A stretch of DNA of 64,000 nucleotides from Toxonevra muliebris. Its lineage: Eukaryota; Arthropoda; Insecta; Diptera; Pallopteridae. Made by a program: the position numbers and the translations under genes. This document shows, piece by piece, positions 12,565 to 23,976 of this stretch. Each line of letters starts with the position of its first letter. The first letter of the stretch is position 1. The stretch covers positions 35,429,989 through 35,493,988 of the forward strand of contig OY829326.1 in NCBI GenBank assembly GCA_963691655.1. Direction: 5' to 3'. A model generated the notes under the pieces. The model ran no database searches and had not been told where the DNA came from. It saw nothing but the letters and a program-made list of their open reading frames with translations.

Positions 12565-13240
12565 TTCCCATATGAAAATCACATTATTAGAAAAGCTAAA
12601 AAGAGAAGAAAGGAGCAGTCAGAGATCCAAAGCTCTCAAGACTTCTTCTGCAAAAACTGTTGATTGCGGGCTTCAACCCAAAGAGAACAGCCCAATGTTT
12701 AGGTTAGGTTGGAGTGGCTGTCGAGAGACACACTTAGGCCTGAACGGCCCATTGTGATACCACATAGTTGGACCTACAGTTTAACGCCGATTCCGAACGG
12801 CGGTGTGGCAATTTTTTATCGGCTTGGTGGTTTTGCCATTACCAACCAATGTGTGTACTTGTACACTATCTTATAATTCTCATACACTTCATATTGATAG
12901 TGAATATAAGAAAGTTATGAAAATTAACCACCAGACGAAGACGGGAATCGAACCCGAACCTCCCAGATGAAAGTCTAGTGCACTATCCACTAGGCTATCG
13001 AGGTCGTCAGCCCAATGTTTTCTATTGAGTAAAAATAACCCAAGAATGATTACAGGTTTACTGTCAGGACAACCACAACCTACAGACAAATTCAGACACA
13101 GTACAGGAAAGAACTAGCTGATTTTGTTTGAAAAACACTGAAACATCGAAACACAACTTCGCAAATTGCAAGGCCCGCAATAGCAGAAGAAAAACATACA
13201 TATCTGCCTCAAGAGTAAGAATTTTTTATTCTTGGAGCCT
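12565..13240 (+). pseudogene. LINE ORF2 C-terminal relic interrupted by a SINE
   Basis: Downstream of the SINE (from 13021) the plus strand reads LSKNNPRMITGLLSGQ, which matches the post-RNase H segment of I/R1/LOA-type LINEs (typically LSxxxLRxxTGLLTGH). Further on, about 13170-13200, comes C-K-A-R-N-S-R-R-K-T-Y, resembling the CPALxRRRxxYLG block after the zinc knuckle. Upstream of the SINE the frame PKRTAQCFLL joins directly to this segment once the insertion and one duplicated copy are disregarded. The fragment is short and frameshifted and lacks RNase H and reverse transcriptase. It served as the landing site for the SINE, so it is the older of the two. Confidence 0.6.
12701..13007 (-). 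mobile_element. tRNA-derived SINE with 13-bp target duplication
   Basis: The 13-bp sequence cagcccaatgttt occurs at 12688-12700 and again at 13008-13020, bounding a 307-bp insert. On the minus strand the insert starts with a tRNA-like head (about 13007-12935) containing an A-box-like tagcctagtggatag and a perfect B box, ggttcgattcc, the internal RNA polymerase III promoter. The anticodon-arm region ctagactttcatctgg recalls tRNA-Glu(UUC), but the acceptor stem no longer pairs, so it is not a functional tRNA. A body of about 150 bp follows, then a 3' end in aacctaacct. The 3' segment (ggtatcacaatgg to the end) resembles the 3' end of the LINE at 26181, suggesting a shared mobilisation machinery. 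Confidence 0.85.
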
Positions 13241-13779
13241 CAACTAATACCACCTAATATTTCTAAAATGTTTAAAAAGTCGTTTAATTTTTTTTTTAGT
13301 GTAGCAAACCTTCAGCAATGACTGAGTTAATTTTATACATTTTTTTCTACCCTTCAAATATGTGGAATAAAAGGTGAAATTTTGAATTTTTAAATTGTTC
13401 AATGAACTTCACAAGTAAGTACATATAAAGTATTGCAAATAAAACAGCACTAAGCGAGCACATCAAAAATGTAATAAATTTGTTTTTAATTATGATGATT
13501 GTATACAATTAACAATATTACGTGCTTACTATTGAAATACTATACGCTTGCAACATACCATACGCTGCTGCTGCTGTTGTTGATATTTGTGTAATCGATT
13601 GAAAGGGGTTGTTTAGGGTACAAAACGTAAAACAACAACAACAACTACAAAAATAACCACTATCTACATATTTTTCAACTTTTCACCTAAAAATATAATG
13701 GTGCAAGAAAAACTATTGCGTCGAACACATTATAAAAACGTCATCATTTCCCTTTAGTACCTATGCATACATATGAAGG
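13241..13779. other. AT-rich spacer
   Basis: Holds a (gct)n/(gtt)n patch near 13563-13585 and a (caa)n patch near 13632. No gene or bounded element is seen. Confidence 0.5.
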
Positions 13780-13781
13780 TA

Positions 13782-15452
13782 CAGTGACGATCAAAATTAT
13801 GAGAACGATATTCAATATATTTGGGGTGTTGAAATGTACTCAAACAAATTAAAACCTGAATTTCAAAACTATGGAAAATGAACACATAGATTTCAATTTC
13901 GTAATCTCTAAATAATTGCATTTTAGATAAACTAATGTAACTAAGTAAGGCAAATTTATTTAGCGTATAGATTCAAAGAGCTAAAATACCAAAACATTTG
14001 TTACTATTTGTTTAACAAAAAAAAAAACTTTAAAAATAAAATGTAGTCATATAAGATTTTGGCGCATTGAGGTAATCGCGTTTAAAGGGTCCAGTCTCAC
14101 TAGAGTCGGAAAAAGGGTGCAAGGGTGTAGAAAAAACTGCATTCCATATACAATCAATCTTCCAGGTATATTTTAATCGACTTTTGAACTAAGTTAACAA
14201 AAATCAATAACACCAAAATATTTTAAAATGTCTGGAATGCCACGCCGCTGAAATAGAGGGGATGCGTACACGATTACGCCCGGAATTCTCACCAGAAATA
14301 AAAAAATAATTTCTATTTTGTTAATTTTTTATACCCTTTCACTCTATACGAACCAAAAAAAAACCTGAGGAAACCCTAAACTAAAATTTCTATTTTCGAT
14401 GTAAAATTTGTTTATATTTGTGCTTATGAAAATATTAAAAATTGATAAAGCCATTGATATTTGTGGTTCATACGGAATAGTTTTTAATATTCTACAGCAG
14501 GGTTTCTCAAACTGTGGAACGCGAACCACCAGTGGTACGTGAGGCATCCAAAGGTAGTACGCTAGCAGATAATTCAATTGCATGTTCATCGGTAATTATT
14601 ATTATGCTACAGTTTTAGTGGACGTAAATTACATAAAGTACAATTTTTTTAGTTCTGTGATACGCATTTGATCCACATTGTACATTGATGGGGTACGTGA
14701 AAAAAAGCTTGAGAATCTCTGATCTACAGAATGAAAGTTGAACGAGATTAATAGGTCGACGAGACATTCCAGAACACCAAGGTTTTCTTTTATTTTTGTG
14801 GTGTTATTTTTTTTTCAAAAATATTTTCCAAGATTTGGTGAAAATATTACGAGAATTTTATATAATATATAACGTTTTTTTTTTTATGAAAAAAAAAATA
14901 GTTCTGAAAAAGCTCATTTTTCCCCTATAGGGACTAACCCACTTAAGGTTCAAAAATCATGTTTTTCAAAATTGTATTAGTTTTATTTTGACTTGCAGAG
15001 AGTCATCTATTCCAGGGCTTTAAAATTTGCATTCCAGATACCAGCGACCATAAATTCCTAATACAAACTAGTTATATGTATATATCTGGCGAACGAATAT
15101 AGTGGCACCGTTCATTGTTACATGCTGTGTTCCAAGGTAGAACTCTTAGATGTAAATCAAGTCCAAAAAATGAAAAAAACAAAAAAAATTGAGGTCCAAT
15201 AATTTCCAATCCATTCTATTTCCAATATCTAAGTTTGACTGTTGAAATTAGTTATAGACAATGATGAAATTAGTGAGGTATTCAAGATGTTCTCAAAAGG
15301 CTGTTAACTTTAACTCCAAATTACTCAGAAATATCGTAATAGTAAATATTGGTACTACTTATATTTTTTTAATGTTATAGTAATATCAGATATTTATTTC
15401 ACAACTTTTCCTAAACATGCAATTACTGTTCTCTTAATTCTGATCGCTACTG
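13782..15452. mobile_element. Tc1-like element, decayed, with nested hAT MITE
   Basis: TA dinucleotides at 13780-13781 and 15453-15454 bracket inverted ends: cagtgacgatcaaaattatg on the left and cagtagcgatcagaattaag on the right when reverse complemented, matching at most of the first 29 positions. The CAGT start and TA target are typical of the Tc1 branch. The 1671-bp span includes a 224-bp hAT MITE with its duplication, leaving about 1.4 kb of original element. No transposase motif could be read in any frame, so the copy is either very old or non-autonomous. Confidence 0.65.
14498..14721. mobile_element. hAT MITE (cagggtttctcaa ends)
   Basis: This 224-bp non-autonomous element has ends cagggtttctcaaact and, reversed, cagagattctcaagct, a hAT-type terminus. 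The 8-bp flanks are ttctacag (14490-14497) and atctacag (14722-14729), a duplication with one mismatch. There is no coding sequence. It lies inside the Tc1-like element at 13782-15452 and so inserted later. Confidence 0.8.
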
Positions 15453-15454
15453 TA

Positions 15455-17818
15455 TGTGTGCATGTATGATAAGTATGTATGTATGTATCTATGTGATGAT
15501 TATGTCACGCAATACGAGCTCCGAGCACTCATGCACGTATAGAATGCGTACAAACTATGAAAAGGACTTTTAAAGCGCAAAAGTGCTATTCGAAATCTAG
15601 CTTATTTATTATTTAAGAGCACTATTAATGTAACGCTTCTCTCCCTTCCCTTTTTTCCCCTTCTCTTCTCTCCCTGTCCTTACTTTCGCTTTCTCTGTGT
15701 TCCCTTTTTCTCTAAACCATCGAAGATTTTACTACTACTGTTCAATTCCCCAAAACATAAAATTGGGTTATCAACTGCTTTGGTGACCTTTTTCACATCT
15801 ACAAAATACAACAACACAATACCAAATATACCACGAACGTCTAACTACTCCCGTCGCACTCGCGCTCTCTCTCTCTCTCTCTCTCAGTATCTGTATTTAT
15901 CTCTGTTGTTTGGAATGTATAACTACGAGTTGTAGTATATAAAATATTTATAATATTTGTGTTCAAAGTTTAGTTTGAAGCATTTTGTGTTTTGTTTTTA
16001 TGCTTTTACTTTTGGTTTGCTGTTTTTAGTTTTTGGTTTGGTTTTATATTTTTTGCCCTCTCTTATAAACATCCTTTGGTATTCTTGTAAGTCGTTTACT
16101 TAAATATTTTAAAAGAATTTAATTACAGAGTCTCTTTGTTTTGTATTTTCCACAAAAATGTGTCTTTTCACTGTTTTTTGTTGTGTTTTTTTTTTTTTTG
16201 TTTTATAGAAATATGTATGTATGTATTTCGGTATTAAAGTTGTTGTTCCTGCTAATGCTATTGTTGCTCGAGATTGTAAATTATTTATGGATTTTCCAAC
16301 CAATTTGACAGTTGTTTAACAATTTTTAATTAGAGGTCAAGCATTTGAGTTATCAGCATAACATTCTGGGGGAATTTGTTTGTTCACATTTTGTGGTGGC
16401 TGCAGTAGCGTCGCTGCCACATATGGGCAGATACTCCTTTTTTTATAGTTACTTTACTTAGCCCGTGCTGTTGTGACGACAAATTTGTTGTTTTGGTTTT
16501 GTTTTTTTTTTGTAATTTTTTTTTTTGCATATTCCGCTGATAAAGCATTTATATTTGTATGTCTCTACATATCTAGAAATGGTTTTTCCTTTTAATTTTT
16601 ATTTTTGTTTTGTTTGGTGTTCATTTTCTTTTGGGATTCAATAAACTCATAAATTTCAACTTTACAAGTGTATGAGAGTGTATCTGTTTCATTCTTATTT
16701 TTTTAGGTTTGCTTTGTTTTATTTATAGCTGTTTTAGTCTTTTGCCAACGAAAATCACAAATTGTGGGCGTTTTTGTGTGAGTGTTCGTTTTTAGAACAC
16801 TTTATCTTAAAACTTTTTTTTTCGTTTTGCAAATCGGTTTATTTATTGTGCGAATTTTCAAAGTCGTATGCATTGTAAGTATTATTATTTATTTCTTTTG
16901 GTAATAACATTTATTTAACCACATGCATTCTTGTGGAATTACTTGAAAATTCTTTGAAAGTCATTTATTTTTCACATAGAGATTTATAACTTTTTTGGAA
17001 GACACACTTATTAAAAACTTTTCTTTTTTTTTTATAAAAAAATTATGGTAAAATTTAATTACTTATGTAGCTGATGGTTTATTTAACCAGTTGGTAAAGC
17101 TGTTAGATCTCCATGTGCCTGATCTTTTCAACAGAGGCTAGCTTGTTCTCTTCTGTGTTTAGGTGGTGCTATAACCAACTGGGAAGGTTAAGAGCCATTA
17201 GTTCCTTCTGCATTTGCTTTTTTAATAAATATTGACTCGCTCTCTGTTATGTCGGGATTTATAGAGAATATCTTCCAGTCAGAAGAATTTTTTTTTTAAA
17301 GGAACTAAAGCGAATTTCAGACCTAAATAGCGAAGCAACAGAAAAATCGCTTCCTCATCGATTTCACAGCGTTTCGCTTCAACCGAAACGAAAAAAGACA
17401 TAATTTTTTCTGACAGAATCGATATTTCTGAAAGCAATAAATTTTTTCTTCGGAACTTATTCAAATTCTTTTATAAAATGATGCTATAAATAAAAATTCC
17501 ACTGATCAAACTTATTGTCTAGCTCTTGTTACACAGCGCAGCAGTAAATTTCAAATGATGAAAGAATAAGTTTTTTTGAAAATAAATCGGGGTCACTTAT
17601 TTTGACCCTTCATTTAGAATTTTTTTCTTTCTATTATATCTAAGATACTCGTTCCAACAGCCCGTTCTAGGAACTAAAACAATTTTTTTTTGTATTTTAA
17701 CTTCTACATATTCTATACCTATGAAAAACTTAATTATTTTAAAAAGGAAAAATTAAAACTTACGCAGTGCGCAATTCTCCCCTAGCCTCCTTAATTTCAC
17801 TTAAAGATGTTCTGTAAA
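15455..17818. other. gene-free stretch with microsatellites
   Basis: Contains (tatg)n near 15470, a pyrimidine-rich block at 15620-15710, (ct)n at 15865-15885 and many T-runs. Around 17080-17200 the sequences accagttggt and accaactgg are inverted about 100 bp apart in a less AT-rich patch that may be a repeat fragment. No gene is supported. Confidence 0.55.
15865..15885. repeat. (CT)n microsatellite
   Basis: Uninterrupted CT dinucleotide run of about ten units. Confidence 0.95.
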
Positions 17819-17820
17819 TA

Positions 17821-18806
17821 AGGAGTGAGATCGAAAATATCTTAACATATATAAAATTCAATAATTTTTAAACGGTTGATCTTAGAGTTTTGATTTTTTT
17901 TATTTAATTGATAATATTTTACGAATTACAGAAAAATATAACTTTTATAGTTCTAACCACTATTTATGAACTCGAGGACCTTTTTCGGTAGGCCTTCCAT
18001 TAGAGATTTGATTGTTGTTTCAGACACCTTATTGGAACAGTTTGCCCATCTGCTTTTAAAATCTTCGATATTTTGAGACACCTTTTTTGTGCTCTTTAAG
18101 TTTCTTTTCACAAGAGCCCAATATCTCTCCACTGGCCTGAGCTCCGAACAATTTGGAGGATTGAGATTGACCTCTCTTGATACAAAAACTATGTTATTAC
18201 TTTGGTACCACTCCAGAGCTTTCTTCCCGGAAGCTACGTAAAATCTGCCAGGACATTCGTTTCGTCGTCCATTATACAACATGAATATTTTTGTATGAAA
18301 TTCGATTTTAATTTCCAAGCTCTACATTTAGTGTCCAAATCGCATTGGCTTTGACTTTTCGCACCAAATAGTCAGAGCACTGGGCTAACCGGGCAGCTTT
18401 TCTACCAGATGTGTTTGGAGATCTTTTCAATATGCTTTCTATTTTCTTGGCTTTCCCAATATCATGTGGTCCTTGTTTTCTTCCCGAACCAGGTTTCCTA
18501 TCGATGGTCAAATTCTCCTGAAACTGTTTAATAACATTGGAAACAATTTGACGGCAGACCTTCAACTCTTTGGCCAAATTTTTGTTGGACCAATTTGGAT
18601 TTTTTTCACAATTTTTAATAATTTTAAGACGTACTGTTTTTTCTTCACTCATTTTGATCAATCTCACAATAAATCAACATGTTAGTCATTAAAAATAACA
18701 ACTGACTTATTTTTCAAGGACAACTAGATCAAAGAAATTTTTAAATTTTACACCCAAAAAAATTATTAGGTAAAACGTGTGTTAAGATTTTTTCAATCTC
18801 ACTCCT
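17821..18806 (-). mobile_element. Tc1/mariner-superfamily element, internally deleted
   Basis: The 986-bp element is flanked by TA (17819-17820, 18807-18808). Its inverted repeats of about 30 bp start aggagtgagat on both sides and continue with gaaaa and atcttaaca, with only a few differences. The coding strand is minus, and the transposase pseudogene fills 18667-17953. The family also has a more decayed copy at 5831-6341. Full-length relatives of this superfamily usually encode about 340 residues; here roughly a quarter to a third is missing from the catalytic region. Confidence 0.85.
17953..18667 (-). pseudogene. Tc1/mariner-type transposase with central deletion and frameshifts
   Basis: The first open frame (18667-18308) is a bipartite helix-turn-helix DNA-binding region: KNPNWSNKNLAKELKVCRQ, then QENLTIDRKPGSGRKQGP and a second HTH ending SDYLVRKVK. 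The second open frame (18318-17953) ends with the last catalytic block NPPNCSELRPVERYWALVK, where Glu of RPVERYW is the expected third acidic residue, followed by the tail MEGLPKKVLEF. In a different frame, near 18285-18240, the first catalytic motif CCIMDDET can be read and is followed by a stop. The segment with the second Asp is absent, between LADF and ALEWYQSNN. It is therefore a frameshifted, internally deleted relic. The subfamily is not assigned. Confidence 0.8.
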
Positions 18807-18808
18807 TA

Positions 18809-19821
18809 CCTTATTATATTCTTGGTAAACTGTAGGGAAATCAATCTTGGAGAAAAATATTCCCCATGGAAAACTACTTGATGTCACAACTTTTTTAAAC
18901 TTGAAAGGCAAAAATTAATTTTTTTTTTTTTTGTAATAGTCTTATACTGGAATTTACGAACGCAATATGATTGTCTTAAATTCTCATGCAGCTTTATTGT
19001 TCCAGAACTTAATTTTAAATTCTTTTTCTTTTCAATTTTAAAAATGTATGGTAATACAATATTCGGATGGAATCTATGCTCAGTTCTGAAATTGATTGTT
19101 AGCGTTACAAATATTTCTGAAAAATTTCTGTTCACTGCACCGTTCGTAAACCATGAAAAAAGCCAACTCTGCTGAATTAAATGCAAATAATTTTAAGTCG
19201 AATCTCATATACAATTAGAATTTTTCGTATATTTCCTTAGAATCAAATTATTGGGTTTCTTGAAACTAAAAATCGCTCTTCATCCTGTACAACTACTGAA
19301 GACATCTTTGAAAAAACAATTCTATTTTATGACATAATCTTAATACCGTTAATATTATAATTGCGAATCCAAGAAATTTCAGGATTCCTGAAAATTATGG
19401 TTTTATGCTCAAAATTCCCCCTAAAGAGACTTTAAACGAAGAATTTTCTCTACTTTGCTTAAAGTTTGAAATATTCGCAAAGGAAATCCAAGATACTATG
19501 CTATGAGGATCACTAATATAAACTTAAGTGTATATTTTAAAATATTTACTTACTATTTCCTGTTATTTTAACTTGAAAATACACAGCGATTACAATTTAT
19601 TAAATCTAAATAAATAAATAGATACTTGAATACTTCAGGAATTGGAATTTAATATACTTTCTTATAATATGTATGCATAAAATAATATTCACTCAAATTC
19701 TTTGAATATAAGTAAACTAAGCGCCGTATGTATGCTTGTAACACTATAAAGAAATTCTTATCTAAATAAATGCATTCGATATATGAGAATTCCATGTCAT
19801 ATACACGTATACCATATCATA
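18809..19821. other. gene-free AT-rich stretch
   Basis: No domain-bearing frame, paired ends or tandem structure was recognised. Confidence 0.5.
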
Positions 19822-19823
19822 TA

Positions 19824-20794
19824 CAGTAATCCCCTGTTAATTTTTTGTTTTTATTACTTAATTACATTAATTATTAATTAGGTCTTCAACAAGACATGGT
19901 GGCTGGATTTTTTGCTGTACTGCTGCGCCTTCCAATGAAATATTGATAAATTTGTGTTTGAGAAGTGCTGATTGCTTCCACAATTTCTTCTTCCCTGCTG
20001 GTTACAATATAGAGCCATTCTTGTGATACTACCGCTAGATTGAATCGAATGTCAGCTTTTTTTAATTTCCACAGATCATCATTAATAATATTGTTTGATC
20101 AAAATACTTTATCATGGTTTTCAAACATTTGTTCACGAACATTTGGTTCCTATAAAAAGTTAAATTTTAAACGAGGCAACCCGAAATTCAAATATTTTTT
20201 ACGGTAATATATAAGCTTTTGATTTAAAAAGAACCAGATTCGGGCCTTGGAACTCAACAAATTAGTTTTTAATCATTATAGGTTCAATAATAGTTTTCAG
20301 TTAGCGACAGACGACAGTTGATGGTTTAATATTTTGTGGAATTTTCATGAAGTCAAGGACTTAAACCACTCTCTTCGGTTGTTTGATTAATTTAAAAAAA
20401 AAAGAAACTAATTATACTTTTTGTGATATTTGGCTTGCCAGATAATATATTTTTTTATTGGTAACCCGCCTGTGATCAAGCCAACTCTAAATGCGTTATT
20501 TTAGGCAAAACAAGACCGATATCCAAACCAATCCTGGTAGTTCAATAGGACACTACTTGAATCTATTTTATTATTTGCGATTATTCATGTTCCGCTTTCA
20601 TACAGTACAGTCTTGATTTTACACAAGCGATGAACGTTCATTTTCCCCCGCTTAATGACGTTCTATGTTAATAATTTTTACTTTTAAATCTAAGTTGCTT
20701 TAATCATTATGAGACTTTTACATCTATTGCATCCCTCTTACATAAACTACAAATTAACCACATCTTCATCATCTCAATTAACCAGGGATTACTG
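19824..20794 (-). mobile_element. pogo/Tigger-like element
   Basis: A 971-bp element flanked by TA (19822-19823, 20795-20796). The ends are cagtaatcccctgttaatt and, reversed, cagtaatccctggttaatt, like pogo/Tigger termini. On the minus strand, about 20105-19895, an open segment of roughly 70 codons reads NDDLWKLKKADIRFNLAVVS, then EWLYIVTSREEEIVEAI and ends TMSC before a stop. It shows no DDE or CENP-B-type motif that I can name and may be the end of a transposase or a chance frame. The element is too short to be autonomous (pogo elements are about 2 kb). Confidence 0.65.
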
Positions 20795-20796
20795 TA

Positions 20797-21169
20797 CATA
20801 CATATACATATACGTATATGATACAAACGAACAACAACAGTTGCTACAAAAACAGTTGACATCTTTTCACACTTAACAATATTCCAGGGGAAAAATAGAA
20901 ATAAAAGATAAAATTATTCATTTTGCAAATAAGCAAAGTAAATATTTAATTAACAAGTCGGTTTCATGTTGGTTGCTCGCTAGCTTGCAAAACTTGCTGG
21001 CTTACTTTGCTTACTTTCTGTTATGCAGCAAAACAGTTTGAAATATGCGACAAAGTACAGACAAACCATACATACCCAGCTTGTATTTTCGATCCTGGAA
21101 AATCCTTCTGCGATCTCTCTTCCAGAAACATATTCCTTATCAAGTGGTTGGGGGACTGAAGGTTAAATG
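20797..21169. other. AT-rich spacer
   Basis: Contains short cttgct/cttact runs near 20985-21020 and no recognised element. Confidence 0.5.
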
Positions 21170-21745
21170 AAGTAAATACAACTTTTTTGAAGAAATTAAC
21201 CCTTGAAAAACCAAAGTCTATTGATTTTTTGCAATAAGCTCTTTTTACTGGAGAACCGTTACAATAAACCAGAAATATTCTTTCAAGAAACTTTAAAGAA
21301 AATTGCGGGTAACTAATGATTAAGTCACCTTAGTCCAATTTTTTTAAAGAAATTAACCCTTAAAAGTTTTTTTTTTATAAAAAATGATTTCCTATCCAAA
21401 AATTAGTTGCGGTCACTAAAGAATCTGAATTAAATTTTTTTAAAAGAAATTACCCCTAGAAGGACACAACTCACCTAAGTCCAAATTTTTTAATGAAATT
21501 AACCCTTAAAATTTTTTTTTTATAAAAAATTATTTCTTATCCACAAATTAGTTGCGGTCACTAAAGAATCTGAATTAAATTTTTTTAAAAGAAATTAACC
21601 CTTGAAGGACACAAGTCACATAAGTCCAAATTTTTTAAAGAAATTATCCCGTAAAAGTTTTTTTTTATAAAAAATGATTAAAGATTAGTTGCGGTCACTA
21701 AAGAATATGAATAAAAAGTTAACCCTTTTAGGACATTTATTTTTG
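21170..21745. repeat. tandem repeat, ~140-bp unit, about three copies
   Basis: The marker ttgcggtcactaaagaat begins at 21408, 21552 and 21689, spacings of 144 and 137 bp. Each unit also has aaagaaattaaccctt, a T-run followed by ataaaaaat, and (in the first two) the word aaggacacaa. A partial unit begins near 21189. Identity between units is high apart from T-run length, so the array is fairly young or homogenised. Confidence 0.85.
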
Positions 21746-23925
21746 TTTTTGTAATAATTTTTCATCCTTGGGTAAACCGTTGGAAAAAACAACAAACAAT
21801 CTTCGGAGAAAATATTTTTCATGAAAAAGTAGTGGGATAACTGAAGCTCTAAATATATATAAGTCCATTTTTTTTTAAGGAAAATGGAAATCTAGGTATT
21901 TTGCTAGTACAACTGTTTCAACAATCAGATGAAAGAGTTGCATGTTGACCGCATCTTCGTACAATAATCATTGAAATGCTAGCTGGGCAAATTCATACAT
22001 ACAATATCTAATACATATGTCGGTATACATACATACATATGTATGTATGTATGCTGTAATATTTTGCCACATAAGGTTTCTCAGAAAATGTTTACTTGAA
22101 CACGCGTTGTGTTACAAATGCGAAAATGTTGACTGACATAAAAGTGAGCATATACATATGTATATATGTGTAGTAGTATTAGTAGCAGACTGTGTCTGTA
22201 TAAGTGTGCGTATGCATGTATGTATGTATGTATGGGTTTGTGTCATGTCAACGACACACATTCATAAGCGTAACGGCTTTAATGGTCTGACTTCATTTGA
22301 CTTGACTAATCAAATTACAGACATGCCCTGTTTTATTTTCTTTTGCTCTTTCTACTATGAAATAAACAAACCAACAAACAAACAAAAAACAAAGTGAGCA
22401 GCAGCAAGCAGCTTCAGTAGCTGGGAGCTTAATGTAAATTAGCAAAAGAAAACAAAAACAAAATGACTTTAATTTCGCCACATATTCAAAACATTAACAT
22501 TTATTTGCAATAAGGTAACATACAAACATACATACAAACCAACAAGCAGAGCAAACAAACAAGCAAGCAAGCACTTTAACTTATTTTTAGGGCACATTCT
22601 TTAAATAATAACATTTGCCAAACACGCTCTATTTATTTTTTAAATTATTTACAGCTTTTTACTTACTTGCTCAATTATACTTTGCGTATTTCCACTTACA
22701 AACTTGCAACCAAACGCAATCTCAATGTCTGAAATTTATCTTAAGTTGTTTGTCTGTGTATGTGTGTGTGTGTGTTTGTTGTTGTTCTTTCATTTTCTTA
22801 TTTTGCTGTTTTTTGCCTTTTGTAATATCCTTAACGTTAGCGTCAACGTCGACGTTTGTTTTGTCAAGGTAAATTTATTTACCAACAATAAAAAGAATAT
22901 TTACAATACGCCACACTGCCTTCTCCTTGCGCCTCCCCTCGCACCCGCCCTGGTGCCTTGTAGCCTCGACTCAATGCCTCAATGGCTCACTGGCTTAATG
23001 CGGGCGGGTATGTCTACGCTAGATGGAAATATTTTATTACCATTTACGGTTGCTGCTGTTGTTGTTTTTGTTGTTGATGGTCTTGTACACAAAGTAAAGA
23101 AATCAAAAGAGAGAGAGAGAGATAGAGAAAGAGAAAGAAAGAGAGATTGTTCTTATTATAACAACAGGATACAACACAACCAAGGCTAAAGTTAGTGTAT
23201 CTTCATGTTTTGCTATCTAGGTATGTATGTGTGTGTGTGTATGTATGTCTTTTATTATTGCGTCCATTTCGCTTACATTAAACTAATTTCATATTTTCAG
23301 TTTGTTTGGCATTTGCAAACATTCATTCAGTCTAAATTTGAGGCTAACAACTAAGTCCAAGTCTCTGGCTATATGTACATACATAAGAATATGAGAATAT
23401 GAGTAGAAAACATGAAAATTAAATATTTGTCACGGTGAAGTTGCCATAATCTCTTCCTCTAAGTTATGCCTGCTTACTTGCTTGCTCACACTTGCCCTCT
23501 TCAGCTTTTTTTTTTTTTTGTGAGCTTGAGAGGTTTCGCTCAATGTGCGAGCAATTATCGCTTGGGTATTAATTATTGCTGCGTGTTTGACTAAATTAAG
23601 TTTTCGTGTGAATTATTAGGCTGGTTTCTACTTACATACATACATACATAAATGTATGTAAGTATTACATAAGTATGAGTGTATCTGTATTTTACAAGTG
23701 ATGGATTGTTGTCGTTATTTATAGCTGAGTGTTGCAGCATTTTAGTTACATTATGTAATTATGACTGAAAATTTTGTGAAAATATTAGTTCATGCAAATT
23801 GATTTTATGAATTAGCATGTGTGCTGCTGTGTGACATGACGATACTTAGATATTCGGAATTTTCGCTGAGATAGTCATAAAATATGTAAGACAGCTCAAC
23901 ATTTCTTTTTTCTTTCTTCTATTTT
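21746..23925. other. gene-free stretch rich in TATG, CAAACA and GA microsatellites
   Basis: Includes a palindromic (catacata/tatgtatg) run at 22025-22052, (tatg)n near 22215, (caaa)n near 22370 and 22560, (gt)n near 22760, a purine run at 23110-23145 and (gt)n near 23230. A GC-richer patch at 22905-23030 has stops in all minus frames; the 161-codon plus-strand frame across it (22704-23189) is largely translated microsatellite and is not accepted as a gene. Confidence 0.55.
22025..22052. repeat. 28-bp perfect palindrome from TATG/CATA microsatellite
   Basis: The run of ataca units meets its exact inverse at catatg (centre 22038/22039), giving a 28-bp perfect palindrome. Confidence 0.9.
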
Positions 23926-23976
23926 TTTTGGTACCATAGCCCATGGAGGGCCTAGACTAAACTTTCCGCATCCAAA
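23926..23976 (-). mobile_element. 3'-end fragment of a SINE
   Basis: The plus-strand sequence ggtaccatagcccatggagg followed by gcctagactaaactttccgc matches the 3' part of the SINE at 59198 (atggcacaagaacccacggt, then gggcctaggccgaacttttc). Only about 50 bp align, after which the sequence diverges, so this is a truncated copy. Confidence 0.5.

Noticed and set aside
12701..12710. ttaggt repeats here and at 26181 as telomere-like sequence
   Set aside because: The period is six (ttaggt) and the runs lie at the 3' ends of a SINE and a LINE, so they are retroelement tails and not insect (TTAGG)n telomere repeats.
12935..13007. tRNA-Glu-like sequence on the minus strand
   Set aside because: The B box is perfect, but the acceptor stem does not pair and the sequence continues into a SINE body with a target duplication, so it is a SINE head and not a functional tRNA gene.
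21170..21745. CRISPR-like spacing of repeats
   Set aside because: Units are ~140 bp and repeated along their whole length without unique spacers, and the context is eukaryotic.
22704..23189. 161-codon open frame
   Set aside because: Much of it is translated (GT)n, (GTT)n and (GA)n microsatellite with no domain or splice context.
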